Assembly: GCA_938017515.1 (NCBI GenBank)
Contig: CALIJJ010000059.1
Location: forward strand, 1-43,257
Length of the DNA: 43,257 nucleotides
Source of the DNA: an uncultured Pseudanabaenaceae cyanobacterium
GTDB taxonomy: Bacteria > Cyanobacteriota > Cyanobacteriia > PCC-9006 > JAAUQQ01
Direction of reading: 5' to 3'
Positions 8,632 through 16,948 of this stretch are shown in pieces; positions within the stretch are counted from its first letter, which is position 1; the number at the start of each line of letters is the position of its first letter. Made by a program: the position numbers and the translations under genes. A model generated the notes under the pieces. That model saw only the letters and a list, made by a program, of their open reading frames with translations, was not told where the DNA came from and did no database searches.

Positions 8632-9080
8632 GCCACCATGCCTCGATAAATCGCCTTAGGGTAGCGCTTGCATAATCCTGGCCACTGCACATAAAACTCA
8701 TTGGACAGCGGGTAAACAATTTTGCCAGAAAGGCTGAGTTCCTCTGCACGGGAAATGCTTTCCACATAGAGAAAACGAATCCCTAGCAGCTTGGCGACGA
8801 TCGCAAAGTTAACCGCCACACTTGCCCCCGTCGAAACCACCATATCGGGCCTCTCTCGGCGCAAAATGCGGAATGCTGCGGGCAGATTCTGGAGGAAGGC
8901 AAACCAATCTCGGGGTCCCTGGTAAGTCAGCCAGTGAACCCGCTCCTGTTGGTCATCCAAAATCTGTGTGTCACCTTTACAGTCAGTAACCCACACCCGC
9001 TCATGCTCCTGCCAAAAAGGGGCGAGGGAGCGCATGGTGGCAAAGTGGCCTCCAGAAGTGCACGTCAACAGCAGTTTCAT
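8628..9080 (-). CDS. Alg14/PssD-like glycosyltransferase membrane subunit
   Basis: A 150-residue protein matching the Alg14/PssD family, the membrane-anchoring and acceptor-binding half of split GT28 transferases. Visible signatures are LLTCTSGGHFATM near the N-terminus (the GGH loop also found in MurG), RPDMVVSTGASVAVNFAIVAKLLG in the middle (the STGA motif) and FLYVESISRAEELSLSGKIVYP, the usual Glu-Ser-Ser/Ile-R segment. The C-terminus YVQWPGL is also typical. It pairs with the Alg13-like product encoded 100 bp downstream. It appears to start a transcript of its own, because a strong terminator separates it from the glycosyltransferase gene upstream. Confidence 0.88.
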   Translation of the reverse strand: MKLLLTCTSGGHFATMRSLAPFWQEHERVWVTDCKGDTQILDDQQERVHWLTYQGPRDWFAFLQNLPAAFRILRRERPDMVVSTGASVAVNFAIVAKLLGIRFLYVESISRAEELSLSGKIVYPLSNEFYVQWPGLCKRYPKAIYRGMVA

Positions 9081-9431
9081 AGTTAGACTCTTTGAGGCAG
9101 CGTGTAAGGAATGAATCGAACCGTTCGATTAATCTCAGGTTCGTGCTTGAAGAGATGCCCGCTGTAACTCGTGGGTGGAAATGAACTCGCCCCACGTACT
9201 GAAGAATACATAAGCTCTCAGCGTCGTGCCCAGAGAAATAACTGACTTTTCGGAAGGTTTACATGGGCATTATTCACAGGAAACTCTGCCGAATCCAGTG
9301 TGACAAGCAGGAAGAATTAACGTTATAAAAGCTGTCGAGCAGATACTATTCAAGTCTTCTTTGTATGGAAATTGGGCACTTACACGTATTTATCTCCGTA
9401 TATACTGAAGCCTAAGACGAAGGGCACAACA
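9081..9431. other. gene-free stretch, likely promoter region of the alg14-like operon
   Basis: About 350 bp without a credible gene, between the start of the Alg14-like gene and the terminator at 9432-9462. It is more AT-rich than the coding DNA. It must hold the minus-strand promoter for the six-gene downstream operon, but I cannot assign -35 and -10 boxes with confidence. No repeat or RNA gene was recognised. Confidence 0.5.
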
Positions 9432-9462
9432 AAAAGCGGTGAACAATAAGTCCACCGCTTTT
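9432..9462 (-). terminator. rho-independent terminator after the GT4 gene
   Basis: A perfect 10-bp stem (aaaagcggtg at 9432-9441, caccgctttt at 9453-9462) with an 11-nt loop; on the minus strand it is followed by a T-rich tract. It lies about 70 bp past the stop of the 9533-10765 gene and splits the polysaccharide locus into two transcription units. Confidence 0.85.
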
Positions 9463-9532
9463 CAGATTAAAACCAGAGAAAAGACTGATTCACCTGAAGA
9501 ATTAATGCTTCAGCGATCCCATATGCCAGCCA

Positions 9533-10765
9533 TTAAGCAACATTCTTTTCACCAGAGGACTCGTGAGGCAAAATCTCTTGTAGTTGTTCTAGGAATTGTT
9601 CGATTCGAGGAAGTCCAAAAGCTTCATTAATCAGTTGATGCCGTTCTAGCAAAGAGCGATCGCTAGGCTGCTCATCATCGAGACAGTCAATAACAGCACT
9701 GGCGAAGGAGTCTGCATCCTCAGCCATGTGAAAGAGCGACTTGACGGCATCGGGTAGGCCATAGACCCCCTTCGTCAAGGAAACAATGGGTTTATCAAGC
9801 ACTAACATATCGATAGATTTAATGCTGACGCCGCCCCCTACACCGATAGGATTGACCAATACGCGCCCGGTGTCGTAAGTATCCAGGGCAGATTTTGGAT
9901 TGATTGTTAGGGTTACTTCAGGGATCTTTTCACAGAGTTCCTGAATGCTTTTAACGGGGTTTGAACCTGCTATTAAGATAGAAATATTAGGCTTTTTTAA
10001 TTTAAGCTTAGGAACAATATCCATTAAAAACCACTGAATTCCAGCGACATTATTTTCTCGGTTTAGATTCCCAAGAAAAACGACATCATAGGAAACTGGG
10101 ACTTTATCTGATGCGGGCTTATCCCAGTGGGACAAGTCAGCGACGGGTGGCAAGAAAGAACCATGTTCGAGACCGAGGTTCTGCCAATATTTCAGGTCAT
10201 CGACGGAGATATCAAAAAAGGCAAGACAATCTCTAAAGACAGAAATTTCCAGTCGTTTTAGATGCAACAGAATCAAGAATGAATACAGCTTCTGTGTGCC
10301 CTGAGCTGCTTTCAACAACGCAGAGCGGTGCTGATGCTCAATATTGTGAGAGCGCACAATGAATGGAATATTGAGTTGTCTTGACAACCTTCTCGCTAGC
10401 ACGCTGGCATGAATGCCATCCACCAGAATCACATCGGGCTGAAACTTCGCCACTTCTGTCAGCAATTCTCGCCAAACAGAGCCATAGACCCGACGTGATG
10501 TAATACCCAAGGGATATCTCAACAGCTCAGCGGCCTGACGCAGACGAGAGAGGGAGCTCTTCCCAACATAGTCCAACAGTTGCAAGTCGCTCACACACTG
10601 CTTCATCACAGCAATGTCTTCGGGGTCTGGCTCCTGCGGCACCCAACAGAGCAACTGCACCTCTACCCCCAACTGCTTAAAGGCTTCAATGCGCCTCCAA
10701 ATATCAACCCGCCCCCCATGCATGGGGGGATAGGGAATTTCCATCGCGACAATCGTTATCTTCAT
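9533..10765 (-). CDS. GT4-like glycosyltransferase
   Basis: A 410-residue GT-B glycosyltransferase. The N-terminal domain begins MKITIVAMEIPYPPMHGGRVDIWRRIEAF, the glycine-rich acceptor loop of GT4 enzymes. It continues with PDVILVDGIHASVLARRL and FIVRSHNIEHQHRSAL, a conserved SHNxE feature of this subgroup. The C-terminal domain has VVFLGNLNRENNVAGIQWFL, ILIAGSNPVKSIQEL and VLVNPIGVGGGVSIKSIDML, the last being the donor-sugar binding region with its glycines. It lies 97 bp after the Wzz-like gene and ahead of a terminator, so the two probably form a two-gene transcript. The sugar is unknown. Confidence 0.85.
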   Translation of the reverse strand: MKITIVAMEIPYPPMHGGRVDIWRRIEAFKQLGVEVQLLCWVPQEPDPEDIAVMKQCVSDLQLLDYVGKSSLSRLRQAAELLRYPLGITSRRVYGSVWRELLTEVAKFQPDVILVDGIHASVLARRLSRQLNIPFIVRSHNIEHQHRSALLKAAQGTQKLYSFLILLHLKRLEISVFRDCLAFFDISVDDLKYWQNLGLEHGSFLPPVADLSHWDKPASDKVPVSYDVVFLGNLNRENNVAGIQWFLMDIVPKLKLKKPNISILIAGSNPVKSIQELCEKIPEVTLTINPKSALDTYDTGRVLVNPIGVGGGVSIKSIDMLVLDKPIVSLTKGVYGLPDAVKSLFHMAEDADSFASAVIDCLDDEQPSDRSLLERHQLINEAFGLPRIEQFLEQLQEILPHESSGEKNVA

Positions 10766-10862
10766 AGCAGTGTGTGGAGGGCAGCAATGGGGCGGCGTTC
10801 TCAGTGGCAGCGACCACCATTAGAAACGCAGGAAAAAGCAGCAGAGGATTGACATCAAAGGT

Positions 10863-12419
10863 CTACGATGACTGAGACGTAGCCTGAGAAGCATTACTTT
10901 CCTCTGCATCTAGACGCTGCATCGTCCGAGGAACATCTGGACTCTCGGTCGCGAAGGGAGAGGGCACAGGGGGTACCGTCAAATCATTCGGGATAGTACC
11001 CGGCGTCGCGAGATGTAGGGTGCTGTCCTGGCGTAGTTGGTCTTCATCTCTCAGCGTCAGTAGAGTTACAACCGTGGTTGCGAGGAATGCGCCCAAGAGC
11101 CCACCCAAGGCCAAAATCTTGGAGCGTTCTCCCGACACAGCCTGATCAGGAATTTCAGCAGGCTCAATCACGGTGGCATTGCCGATATCTTGCTTCTCCG
11201 CAGCCTCCAACTCTTTCAAGCGCTGCAATAGCGTTTGATAACTGGAGCGGGCCACCTCTAGCGTTTGCTCAAGCTGTGCTTGCTCCTGTTCAAGGACCGG
11301 CAAACTATTGGCTCTCTGGCGATAGGTGTTGCGAAACTCCTGCAACGATTTCACACGGTTGGCGAGGCTCAGACGCTGCACCTCAGCATCCAAAAATTTA
11401 CCGATGATCTGCTGACGAAGTGCGCCCACCTGCATCAGCTCGGTGGAGAGGGGCGATCGCGCCCCCAAAACCATCTGAATCTCTTGGCGCAACAGTTGCC
11501 GTAAATTTTCTTCCTGGGCCTGTGCAGTCAAGACAACAGGGCTTTGATCGGTATAAACCCCTCTCTGAATAGCCTTTTGACGTTCCACAGCCTTCAGCTC
11601 TTCTAGCAATGCCTGAATCGCCGCTGATTGGCTAATATCACTGACGGCCATGGCATCCTGGGCCGTCAAGCCCAGGCTAACCTGTAGGGCTTCAGCCTCA
11701 GTCTCAGCTTGCACAAAAGTGGCTTGAGCCTCAGAAATTTGATTATCTAGGGTTTCGAGCAGCTGAACGAGGGACCTCGATTCCTCAACCAGAGAGATCA
11801 CCTGATTATCCTCCCGGAAGCGACGCAACTTCTCCTCTGCCTGACGAACAAAGGTCTGAGTCGTGGGAAGCTGATCCTCCAAAGACTCCAGGGCTTTCAT
11901 GGTTCGCTGCTGTTGGTCCTTGGCATTACTCTCGATGTAGAGTTTTGCAAGCTCATTGACCACTGCCGCAGCCACACTCGGATCGGTATCCTGATACGAA
12001 AGATTAATGACATCAGCCCCCCCGACGATCTTGATCGTTAGCTGTGTCAGAAAATCTTCAGCGGTCAAGGGCTGACCCTCACCATCTTGAAGCGATAGTT
12101 GCTCAATGACTCGCTCAATGACTGGCTTTGACGAAATAATTTCAACTTCAGTGGTTAGAGGGTTTTGGGCTTTGACCAAAGGGTCTAAGCCTCCAACCCC
12201 ACGGCCAACCCCCGTAAGCGTCGAGGTTGTATCTGTTCGAACTAAAATTTTTGTGCTGGCTTCATAACTCGGAAGCTTCAAGGAAGCAGCAATGCCTGCG
12301 AGACCAATGGTTCCTCCCCAGAGAATCGCAATGAGCAACCAGCGGTTTTTCAGCGTGCGCATGTAGCGACTAAAATCAACATCCAGAGCATCTCTAGATT
12401 CCAGGGATTTGGTGTTCAT
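10863..12419 (-). CDS. Wzz/GumC-like polysaccharide chain-length/export protein without kinase domain
   Basis: A polysaccharide co-polymerase of 518 residues. A cytoplasmic N-terminus and first membrane helix (NRWLLIAILWGGTIGLAGIA) precede a Wzz domain with SYEASTKILVRTD. A long Gln/Glu-rich periplasmic coiled coil runs from roughly residue 165 to 400. The G-rich near-membrane motif SYQTLLQRLKELEAAEKQ, IEPAEIPDQAV and a second helix (ILALGGLLGAFLATTVVTLL) follow. The C-terminal tail lacks Walker A and tyrosine-cluster motifs, so any BY-kinase must be separate. The ATG ending at 12419 (MNTKSLESRD) is preferred over an upstream start at 12518, which would add an unlikely Cys/Phe-rich leader. 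It is the promoter-proximal gene of the polysaccharide locus. Confidence 0.88.
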   Translation of the reverse strand: MNTKSLESRDALDVDFSRYMRTLKNRWLLIAILWGGTIGLAGIAASLKLPSYEASTKILVRTDTTSTLTGVGRGVGGLDPLVKAQNPLTTEVEIISSKPVIERVIEQLSLQDGEGQPLTAEDFLTQLTIKIVGGADVINLSYQDTDPSVAAAVVNELAKLYIESNAKDQQQRTMKALESLEDQLPTTQTFVRQAEEKLRRFREDNQVISLVEESRSLVQLLETLDNQISEAQATFVQAETEAEALQVSLGLTAQDAMAVSDISQSAAIQALLEELKAVERQKAIQRGVYTDQSPVVLTAQAQEENLRQLLRQEIQMVLGARSPLSTELMQVGALRQQIIGKFLDAEVQRLSLANRVKSLQEFRNTYRQRANSLPVLEQEQAQLEQTLEVARSSYQTLLQRLKELEAAEKQDIGNATVIEPAEIPDQAVSGERSKILALGGLLGAFLATTVVTLLTLRDEDQLRQDSTLHLATPGTIPNDLTVPPVPSPFATESPDVPRTMQRLDAEESNASQATSQSS

Positions 12420-13323
12420 AACTCTACCGTTAAATCGCGCCAAGCAATTGGGGCTACAATTAAAATATTCCCAATCACAAATTAGAAATCCCAAACAAAA
12501 AGAAGAAAAAGAAAGCAAAAACGCAGACTAAAAAGCTTTAAAACCAAGAGAAAATACTATGAATATCAAGCAAAAACTAAGCCAAAGAGTTCAATCTCCA
12601 TGACCCAAACAATGCTTAATGGGGTGAGTTTCAACGCAAAACAGAACTTGACTTACACAATAGAGCCTGCAAGTTTCAAGAAGATTTGAGATGATAATCG
12701 AATTGAAATGCAAGATCACCAGGTTAAGGCTCTGCGATCGCGCGAGGCCTTTCCCCATTCCTCACAAGTCCTATGTTGAAGCCTTTCCGAACCGTCTAGG
12801 GATAAGCTAAGCAATCAAAGAAATATTTGATACCCCATAACTACTACTTGCCACTGAGCCTCCGTCAGGATATGTGGCGGTAGAAGCTTAAATCACCGCA
12901 TCCTGCCGGGGCTGACCCAGTCTCTCCCAGCCCCGCTAAAGCCCGTACAAAATCGTGCGCCCTTCGGTCTCTTCCCCCATGCAACCCAAGGTCATCACGA
13001 CCAACCCTAAGCAGACGGCGCTTACTCTTTCGAAAGATTAGATACGGAATTTGCAAAGAAAAAAATTAGGATCAAGCTTGATGGAGGAAAATTGGGCATT
13101 TTCTCTCCTAGAATCGACGGTCGCGTAAACCTTGTGCAGGTAAATGTTCTGGAATCAGTCAAAGTGTAAGGTTCTATGAACTGAGTTTGAGGGTCGCCTC
13201 TAAACTGAGCAACAATTGAGCCATCGATTCAAGCTCGCGTGCTCTATTCTTTGCCGTGTCTTTTATTCATGGTGCAGTTTTTACTTGAGTCGATAAATTG
13301 CTTTGCCAACGAGGCCAAAGGCC
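12420..13323. other. long gene-free region between the wzz-like gene and the TetR gene
   Basis: About 900 bp with no credible coding sequence. The 120 bp next to the Wzz-like start are AT-rich (runs of A on the plus strand, U on the transcript) and probably hold its promoter and leader. The centre, 12868-12965, is GC-richer and can form consecutive hairpins (separate entry). Only short unconvincing reading frames occur here. Confidence 0.6.
12868..12936. ncRNA. candidate structured RNA, strand unknown
   Basis: Two neighbouring hairpins can be drawn. In the first, aggat (12868-12872) and gcggt (12878-12882) pair with accgc (12896-12900) and atcct (12901-12905), giving a 10-bp helix with a 5-nt bulge. 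In the second, cggggctg (12908-12915) pairs with cagccccg (12929-12936). A weaker helix may follow near 12944-12960. It does not match tmRNA, RNase P, SRP or any riboswitch I recognise. This is a guess from base pairing only. Confidence 0.25.
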
Positions 13324-13932
13324 ATGAGACTTGCTCGCCGGACTGCTCCACCCGAAGTCGAAACCAAGACTCGGATTTTGAAGGCTGCCCAACATTTGTT
13401 TGCCCGCTATGGCTATGACGGCACCACCACTCGGGATTTAGCTCAGGCTGCGGGGGTTGCTGAGGGCACCCTATTTCGCCACTTCTCTAATAAAAAATCA
13501 ATTCTGGTTGAACTCGCAACGGAAGGATGGGTTGAACTACTCACGGACTTGCTCACAGAATTGAGCGAAATGAGCAGCTATCGAGCTGTGGCTGATGTGA
13601 TGCGCAAGCGGATGCGCCACCTCCAGGAAAATACGGATTTAGTTCGCGTCTGTTTTATGGAGACACAGTTTCACCCGGATCTCCAAGAGCGCATTCAAGG
13701 CGAGGTCCTGGACAAGATGATGACGGTTGCTGAAGCATTTTTTCAAACCGCGATCGATCGTGGAATTTATCGACCGATTGATCCCAAGGTCATTGCTCGG
13801 GTATTTCTTGGGATGTTCATGGTGGCAGGCTTTAGCGAAGTAACCATCCTGGAGCAAGACACCTCCCCCCAAACCCTCAAGGAAATGGCTGAGGGGTTAT
13901 CAGATATTTTCCTCAATGGTGTTTTGGCATAG
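13324..13932 (+). CDS. TetR-family transcriptional regulator
   Basis: A TetR/AcrR-type DNA-binding repressor of 202 residues. The N-terminal helix-turn-helix region is textbook: KTRILKAAQHLFARYGYDGTTTRDLAQAAGVAEGTLFRHFSNKKSILVEL, spanning about residues 15-64. The remaining 140 residues form the ligand-binding helical domain, whose effector cannot be predicted. The ATG at 13324 is chosen because a GAGG sits 9 bp upstream; an in-frame TTG at 13303 would add seven residues. It stands alone on the plus strand, divergent from the polysaccharide locus 900 bp away and convergent with mraY. The target could be itself or the wzz-side promoter, but nothing in the sequence proves either. Confidence 0.93.
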   Translation: MRLARRTAPPEVETKTRILKAAQHLFARYGYDGTTTRDLAQAAGVAEGTLFRHFSNKKSILVELATEGWVELLTDLLTELSEMSSYRAVADVMRKRMRHLQENTDLVRVCFMETQFHPDLQERIQGEVLDKMMTVAEAFFQTAIDRGIYRPIDPKVIARVFLGMFMVAGFSEVTILEQDTSPQTLKEMAEGLSDIFLNGVLA

Positions 13933-13998
13933 GGACATAGCGCTCTCACTGAGATTCATGGCCGAGCAATGGCAATGTCATTTAGCCTCACCTAAAAG

Positions 13999-14050
13999 CA
14001 TCTCAAAGAAAAAGCGAGAGACAAATGTCTCTCGCTTTTTCTTTGAGATG
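13999..14050. terminator. bidirectional terminator, perfect 25-bp inverted repeat
   Basis: The left arm 13999-14023 and right arm 14026-14050 are perfect complements with only two bases between them. An inner gcgagaga/tctctcgc stem is flanked by A-runs on one side and T-runs on the other, so it can terminate both the TetR gene (plus) and mraY (minus), which converge here. It is unusually long for a simple terminator. Confidence 0.88.
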
Positions 14051-14112
14051 AACCTGATTCAATTGTGATGAATATGCAAGTTTAAGGGGAGTCCTAGGAA
14101 CTCAAGGGCATG

Positions 14113-15210
14113 CTAGTGAACGACATAGCAAGCGGCAATCAGAAGCGCACTGATTGCGTAGAAAGTCGCAACAACACGAGTCTCGGCCCAACCGGACAAC
14201 TCAAGATGGTGATGAATCGGAGCCATCTTGAACAATCGCTTACCCACGCCGTCGGCGCCTTTGGTCATTTTGTAAAAGCTGACCTGAGCAATAACGGAGA
14301 GGGACTCCACGAGGAATAGTCCACCAATGACAAGCAGAACCCAAAGCAAATTGCCCATGAGTGCAACCGCAGCCAATGCTCCCCCCAAGGCGAGAGAGCC
14401 GGTATCGCCCATGAAAACCCGCGCCGGATTACGGTTGTGAGCCAAGAAACCAACATAGCTACCACTCAGCGCTGCGCAGAAAAGCATCAGCTCAGGTGAC
14501 TGAGCAGCGACAAAGCCGCCTAGGCCCAGTAGTGCGATCGCACCAGTGCCAGCAGCCAAGCCATCAACCCCATCCGTCAGGTTGGTTGCATTGCTCTCAG
14601 CGGTCATCACAAACAGTGCTAAGGGCCAAAACAGGAGCCCCAGGGGCAACACAAGACCCAAGGGCAAATTGACCGAAGTCACAGATTCCAGCCCCGAGCC
14701 TAGGCTGAGCCAAAGGCAAAAGACAGCACCAAAGCCCACCTGCAGCGCAAGCTTAAGCTTCGGAGAAATACCCTTATTGGAGCGATCGCGCAGAATGAGC
14801 CAATCGTCCAGAAAACCAATAAAGCCGTAGGCAAAGGTCAGACCTGCTGCCGCCAAAACCTGAGGGCTGAAGCCAGAAGCAACCACTGCAAACAACAGCG
14901 CCACAGGAACGACAAAAATGCCGCCCATCGTTGGGGTCCCAGCCTTCTTGAGATGAGCCTGGGGACCATCTTCTCGGATAAACTGGCCTGCCTTGAAGCG
15001 CCGCAGCATTGGAATAACCCAGTAGCCAAGCAACCCCGAGGCAATCGTACAAATTGCAAACGGTAGAAATAGTGAGTAAACACTTGCCGAAGAGCGTTGA
15101 GACAACGCATCAACCACAAGAGCACCCGCACTCAAGCCAGCCGACAGGGCCCACAGAAGCTTTGTTCCGGTTATACCTGTCGCCTGGTCAGCTAAATATT
15201 TTGCATCCAC
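14113..15210 (-). CDS. mraY: phospho-N-acetylmuramoyl-pentapeptide-transferase
   Basis: MraY transfers phospho-MurNAc-pentapeptide from UDP to undecaprenyl phosphate, making lipid I on the inner face of the membrane in peptidoglycan synthesis. All family motifs are present: DGPQAHLKKAGTPTMGG (81-97), the metal-binding Asp pair FLDDW (D135, D136), NATNLTDGVDGLAAG (207-221), the loop FMGDTGSLALGG (266-277) and the histidine motif PIHHHLELSGW (331-341). At 365 residues with about ten helices it is full length. Typically for cyanobacteria it is a single gene outside a division cluster; murG lies 22 kb away in this window. The region upstream carries a small hairpin at 15286-15310. Confidence 0.97.
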   Translation of the reverse strand: MDAKYLADQATGITGTKLLWALSAGLSAGALVVDALSQRSSASVYSLFLPFAICTIASGLLGYWVIPMLRRFKAGQFIREDGPQAHLKKAGTPTMGGIFVVPVALLFAVVASGFSPQVLAAAGLTFAYGFIGFLDDWLILRDRSNKGISPKLKLALQVGFGAVFCLWLSLGSGLESVTSVNLPLGLVLPLGLLFWPLALFVMTAESNATNLTDGVDGLAAGTGAIALLGLGGFVAAQSPELMLFCAALSGSYVGFLAHNRNPARVFMGDTGSLALGGALAAVALMGNLLWVLLVIGGLFLVESLSVIAQVSFYKMTKGADGVGKRLFKMAPIHHHLELSGWAETRVVATFYAISALLIAACYVVH

Positions 15211-15576
15211 AGCAAACTCACTTCACTCATCACAACACACCAAGCAGCTTTCAAGACGAAAACTACGCTGTCAGACCACTCCCGTAAACTTATCGTAAAA
15301 CGATAGGTTTAGCGGTGTATGGGCTCACACTTTGCGAGCACTCCTTTGCTCCGATTGGTACCTTAATAACCACCTAGCCATCAAGATGCCAATTGGGCAG
15401 CAGCCCCTAGAAGTGAAGGTGATGCGACCAACTTCTCAAAATCATGTCTCAGAAAAGACAGACCCTACAGGAAAGTACTGAGTTCACATCACCCACATCA
15501 AACAAACCGGCAGGGGGCAAGCAAACTGAAGCCAGAAGACCAAGATGAAATAAAAACGACGGATTAGGAGACAGCG
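15211..15576. other. gene-free stretch upstream of mraY with a small inverted repeat
   Basis: About 365 bp with no gene. At 15286-15296 and 15300-15310 an 11-bp imperfect inverted repeat centred on tatcgt-aaa-acgata lies 76-100 bp upstream of the mraY start. It may be an operator or a leader hairpin; no U-run follows, so termination is unlikely. The rest shows nothing I can name. Confidence 0.4.
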
Positions 15577-15822
15577 CTAGTCGTCCATGTCCTCATCGTC
15601 ATCATCATCGTCAAAGTCATCCTCATACTTGTCATCGTTACCCATGAGCGCCGAGATTTCCTCTTCATCGGAACCAGGCTTATCCGGTTCCACGGCGTCT
15701 TCACGAGGCAGGAGACGACCGCTTTTTTCTAGCCACTCTAGAATTGACGGCTCCCCGGCTGAAGGAAGAACGGGAGCCTGCTGATAGCGAGGCTCAACGC
15801 GGAGAGAGGGATTATTGTCCAT
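15577..15822 (-). CDS. DUF3134-family small acidic protein
   Basis: A small cyanobacterial protein of 81 residues with the DUF3134 pattern: NPSLRVEPRYQQAPVLPS at the N-terminus, SILEWLEKSGRLLPRE in the middle and EEEISALMG near the end. The last 20 residues are almost only Asp and Glu, which gives a very acidic tail. The family is widely conserved in cyanobacteria but has no assigned function. The ATG ending at 15822 fits the family start (MDNNPSLR); the frame opens 17 codons earlier but those residues are not part of the family. It is the first gene on the minus strand here and diverges from the PAP/fibrillin gene 285 bp away. Confidence 0.85.
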   Translation of the reverse strand: MDNNPSLRVEPRYQQAPVLPSAGEPSILEWLEKSGRLLPREDAVEPDKPGSDEEEISALMGNDDKYEDDFDDDDDDEDMDD

Positions 15823-16107
15823 GAAAGGCTTATCTCTGGAATCAAACGGACTGTGCCGCTTGGTACATCTCATTGGGCTCGGTATAGCTCGCCAATCACT
15901 AAGATGTCAAGGGCACCATTCATCATAGTCGAAGAAACCCCGAGAACCCCAGAGAAAAAAAGCTTAAATTGTAGTCCTCGCTTCGGTGAACAGGTCAATC
16001 CAACGTTGGACCAAGATGGTTAAGGCGATGTTTTGGCCTGGAAAAGTCACCTCAATACGTCTCCAAATATCCCCAACGGTCCACGATCTCCCTAAAAGAG
16101 GAAAGCC

Positions 16108-16710
16108 ATGATCGGTAAATCAGAACTAATCGCAGAACTGGCCCAAAGCGATCGGGGCATTCGCTGCAGCCCAGAACAACGCTCGGCATTCCTCAGCAAA
16201 ATTGCTCAGCTAGAGGAAAGGAATCCCACGCCCTCTCCCGCAAAAGCGACTGAACTGCTCGACGGAGACTGGGAACTGCAATACACCACTAGCTCAGGGC
16301 TGCTGGGCATCAACAATGTTCCAGCCTTGCGCCTCGGCACAATTTATCAATGCATTCGTGTCGAGGCAGGACAGGTCTATAACATTGCCGAGATTGAAGG
16401 ATTGCCCTTTTTCGAGGGACTGGTGAGTGTCTCGGCAAAATTCGAAATAGAGACAGCAGCAGAAAGCCCACATCAGGACAGTCGCCGCCTCAATGTCTAT
16501 TTCGAACGCAGTATCCTTGGCCTTCAACGGTGGGTCAATTATGAGAATCCCGCCCAATTCATTCCCCTAGTCCAGTCCGGCAAGCGCTTTCCAGCGATCG
16601 ACACATCCATTCAAGGGCGCAAGGGCTGGGTTGATCTGACCTATCTAGATCAGGATCTAAGAATCAATCGCGGCAATGAAGGCAGCATTTTTGTCCTCAC
16701 GCGAGCCTAG
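16108..16710 (+). CDS. PAP/fibrillin (plastid lipid-associated) family protein
   Basis: A 200-residue fibrillin-type protein. In plastids and cyanobacteria this family associates with thylakoids or lipid bodies and is linked to photoprotection. The lipocalin-like domain is visible from ATELLDGDWELQYTTSSGLLG (residues about 47-67) through the C-terminal signature DLRINRGNEGSIFVL (183-197). No signal peptide or membrane segment is seen. The ATG at 16108 has the strong ribosome site agaggaaag just upstream. The gene ends 23 bp before tRNA-Leu. The molecular activity of the family is still unclear, so I assign only family and likely thylakoid/lipid association. Confidence 0.9.
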   Translation: MIGKSELIAELAQSDRGIRCSPEQRSAFLSKIAQLEERNPTPSPAKATELLDGDWELQYTTSSGLLGINNVPALRLGTIYQCIRVEAGQVYNIAEIEGLPFFEGLVSVSAKFEIETAAESPHQDSRRLNVYFERSILGLQRWVNYENPAQFIPLVQSGKRFPAIDTSIQGRKGWVDLTYLDQDLRINRGNEGSIFVLTRA

Positions 16711-16733
16711 CTTTGCTACTATGGGTAAACTAT

Positions 16734-16815
16734 GCGGACGTGGCGGAATTGGTAGACGCGCTAGATTTAGGTTCTAGTGCCGCAAGGCGTGAAGGTTCAA
16801 GTCCTTTCGTCCGCA
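16734..16815 (+). tRNA. tRNA-Leu (anticodon UAG)
   Basis: A class II tRNA of 82 nt without encoded CCA. The acceptor stem GCGGACG (16734-16740) pairs with CGTCCGC (16808-16814), with discriminator A at 16815. The anticodon stem ctaga/tctag encloses loop tttaggt with anticodon TAG at 16768-16770, reading CUA leucine codons. The long variable arm and T-arm ggttcaagtcc identify it as tRNA-Leu. A possible -10 box TACTAT lies at 16717-16722, overlapping the end of the gene before. Confidence 0.96.
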
Positions 16816-16902
16816 TCCTCATAAATCGAGACGCCCCTCTCAGAAAGGGTTGATTTGGTGGACCACCGGATCACCCTGAAGCAGTGTGAGGAGCGATTAT
16901 CA

Positions 16903-16948
16903 GGTAGTTGTTAAGAAACTTTATTCTTCGTAACAACTACCGTATACT
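16903..16948 (+). promoter_or_regulatory. crtR promoter with flanking inverted repeat (candidate operator)
   Basis: A perfect 11-bp inverted repeat, ggtagttgtta (16903-16913) and taacaactacc (16931-16941), is separated by 17 bp. The right arm ends one base before a near-consensus -10 hexamer TATACT (16943-16948). A dyad across the -35 region suggests a repressor or activator site rather than a terminator, since no U-run follows. Transcription from here would give a leader of about 120 nt before the crtR ATG. Confidence 0.5.

Noticed and set aside
12757..12767. attcctcacaa, similar to the conserved core of the cyanobacterial small RNA Yfr1
   Set aside because: It matches only 9 of 11 core bases and I see no flanking stem-loops or terminator as in Yfr1.
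12865..13056. 63-codon minus-strand frame in the polysaccharide-tetR gap
   Set aside because: No start context, no similarity to any family I know, and it lies over the hairpin-rich island, which explains its odd composition better.
16903..16941. Inverted repeat downstream of tRNA-Leu as a tRNA terminator
   Set aside because: No U-run follows either arm and the repeat abuts a -10 box for crtR, so an operator is the better reading.
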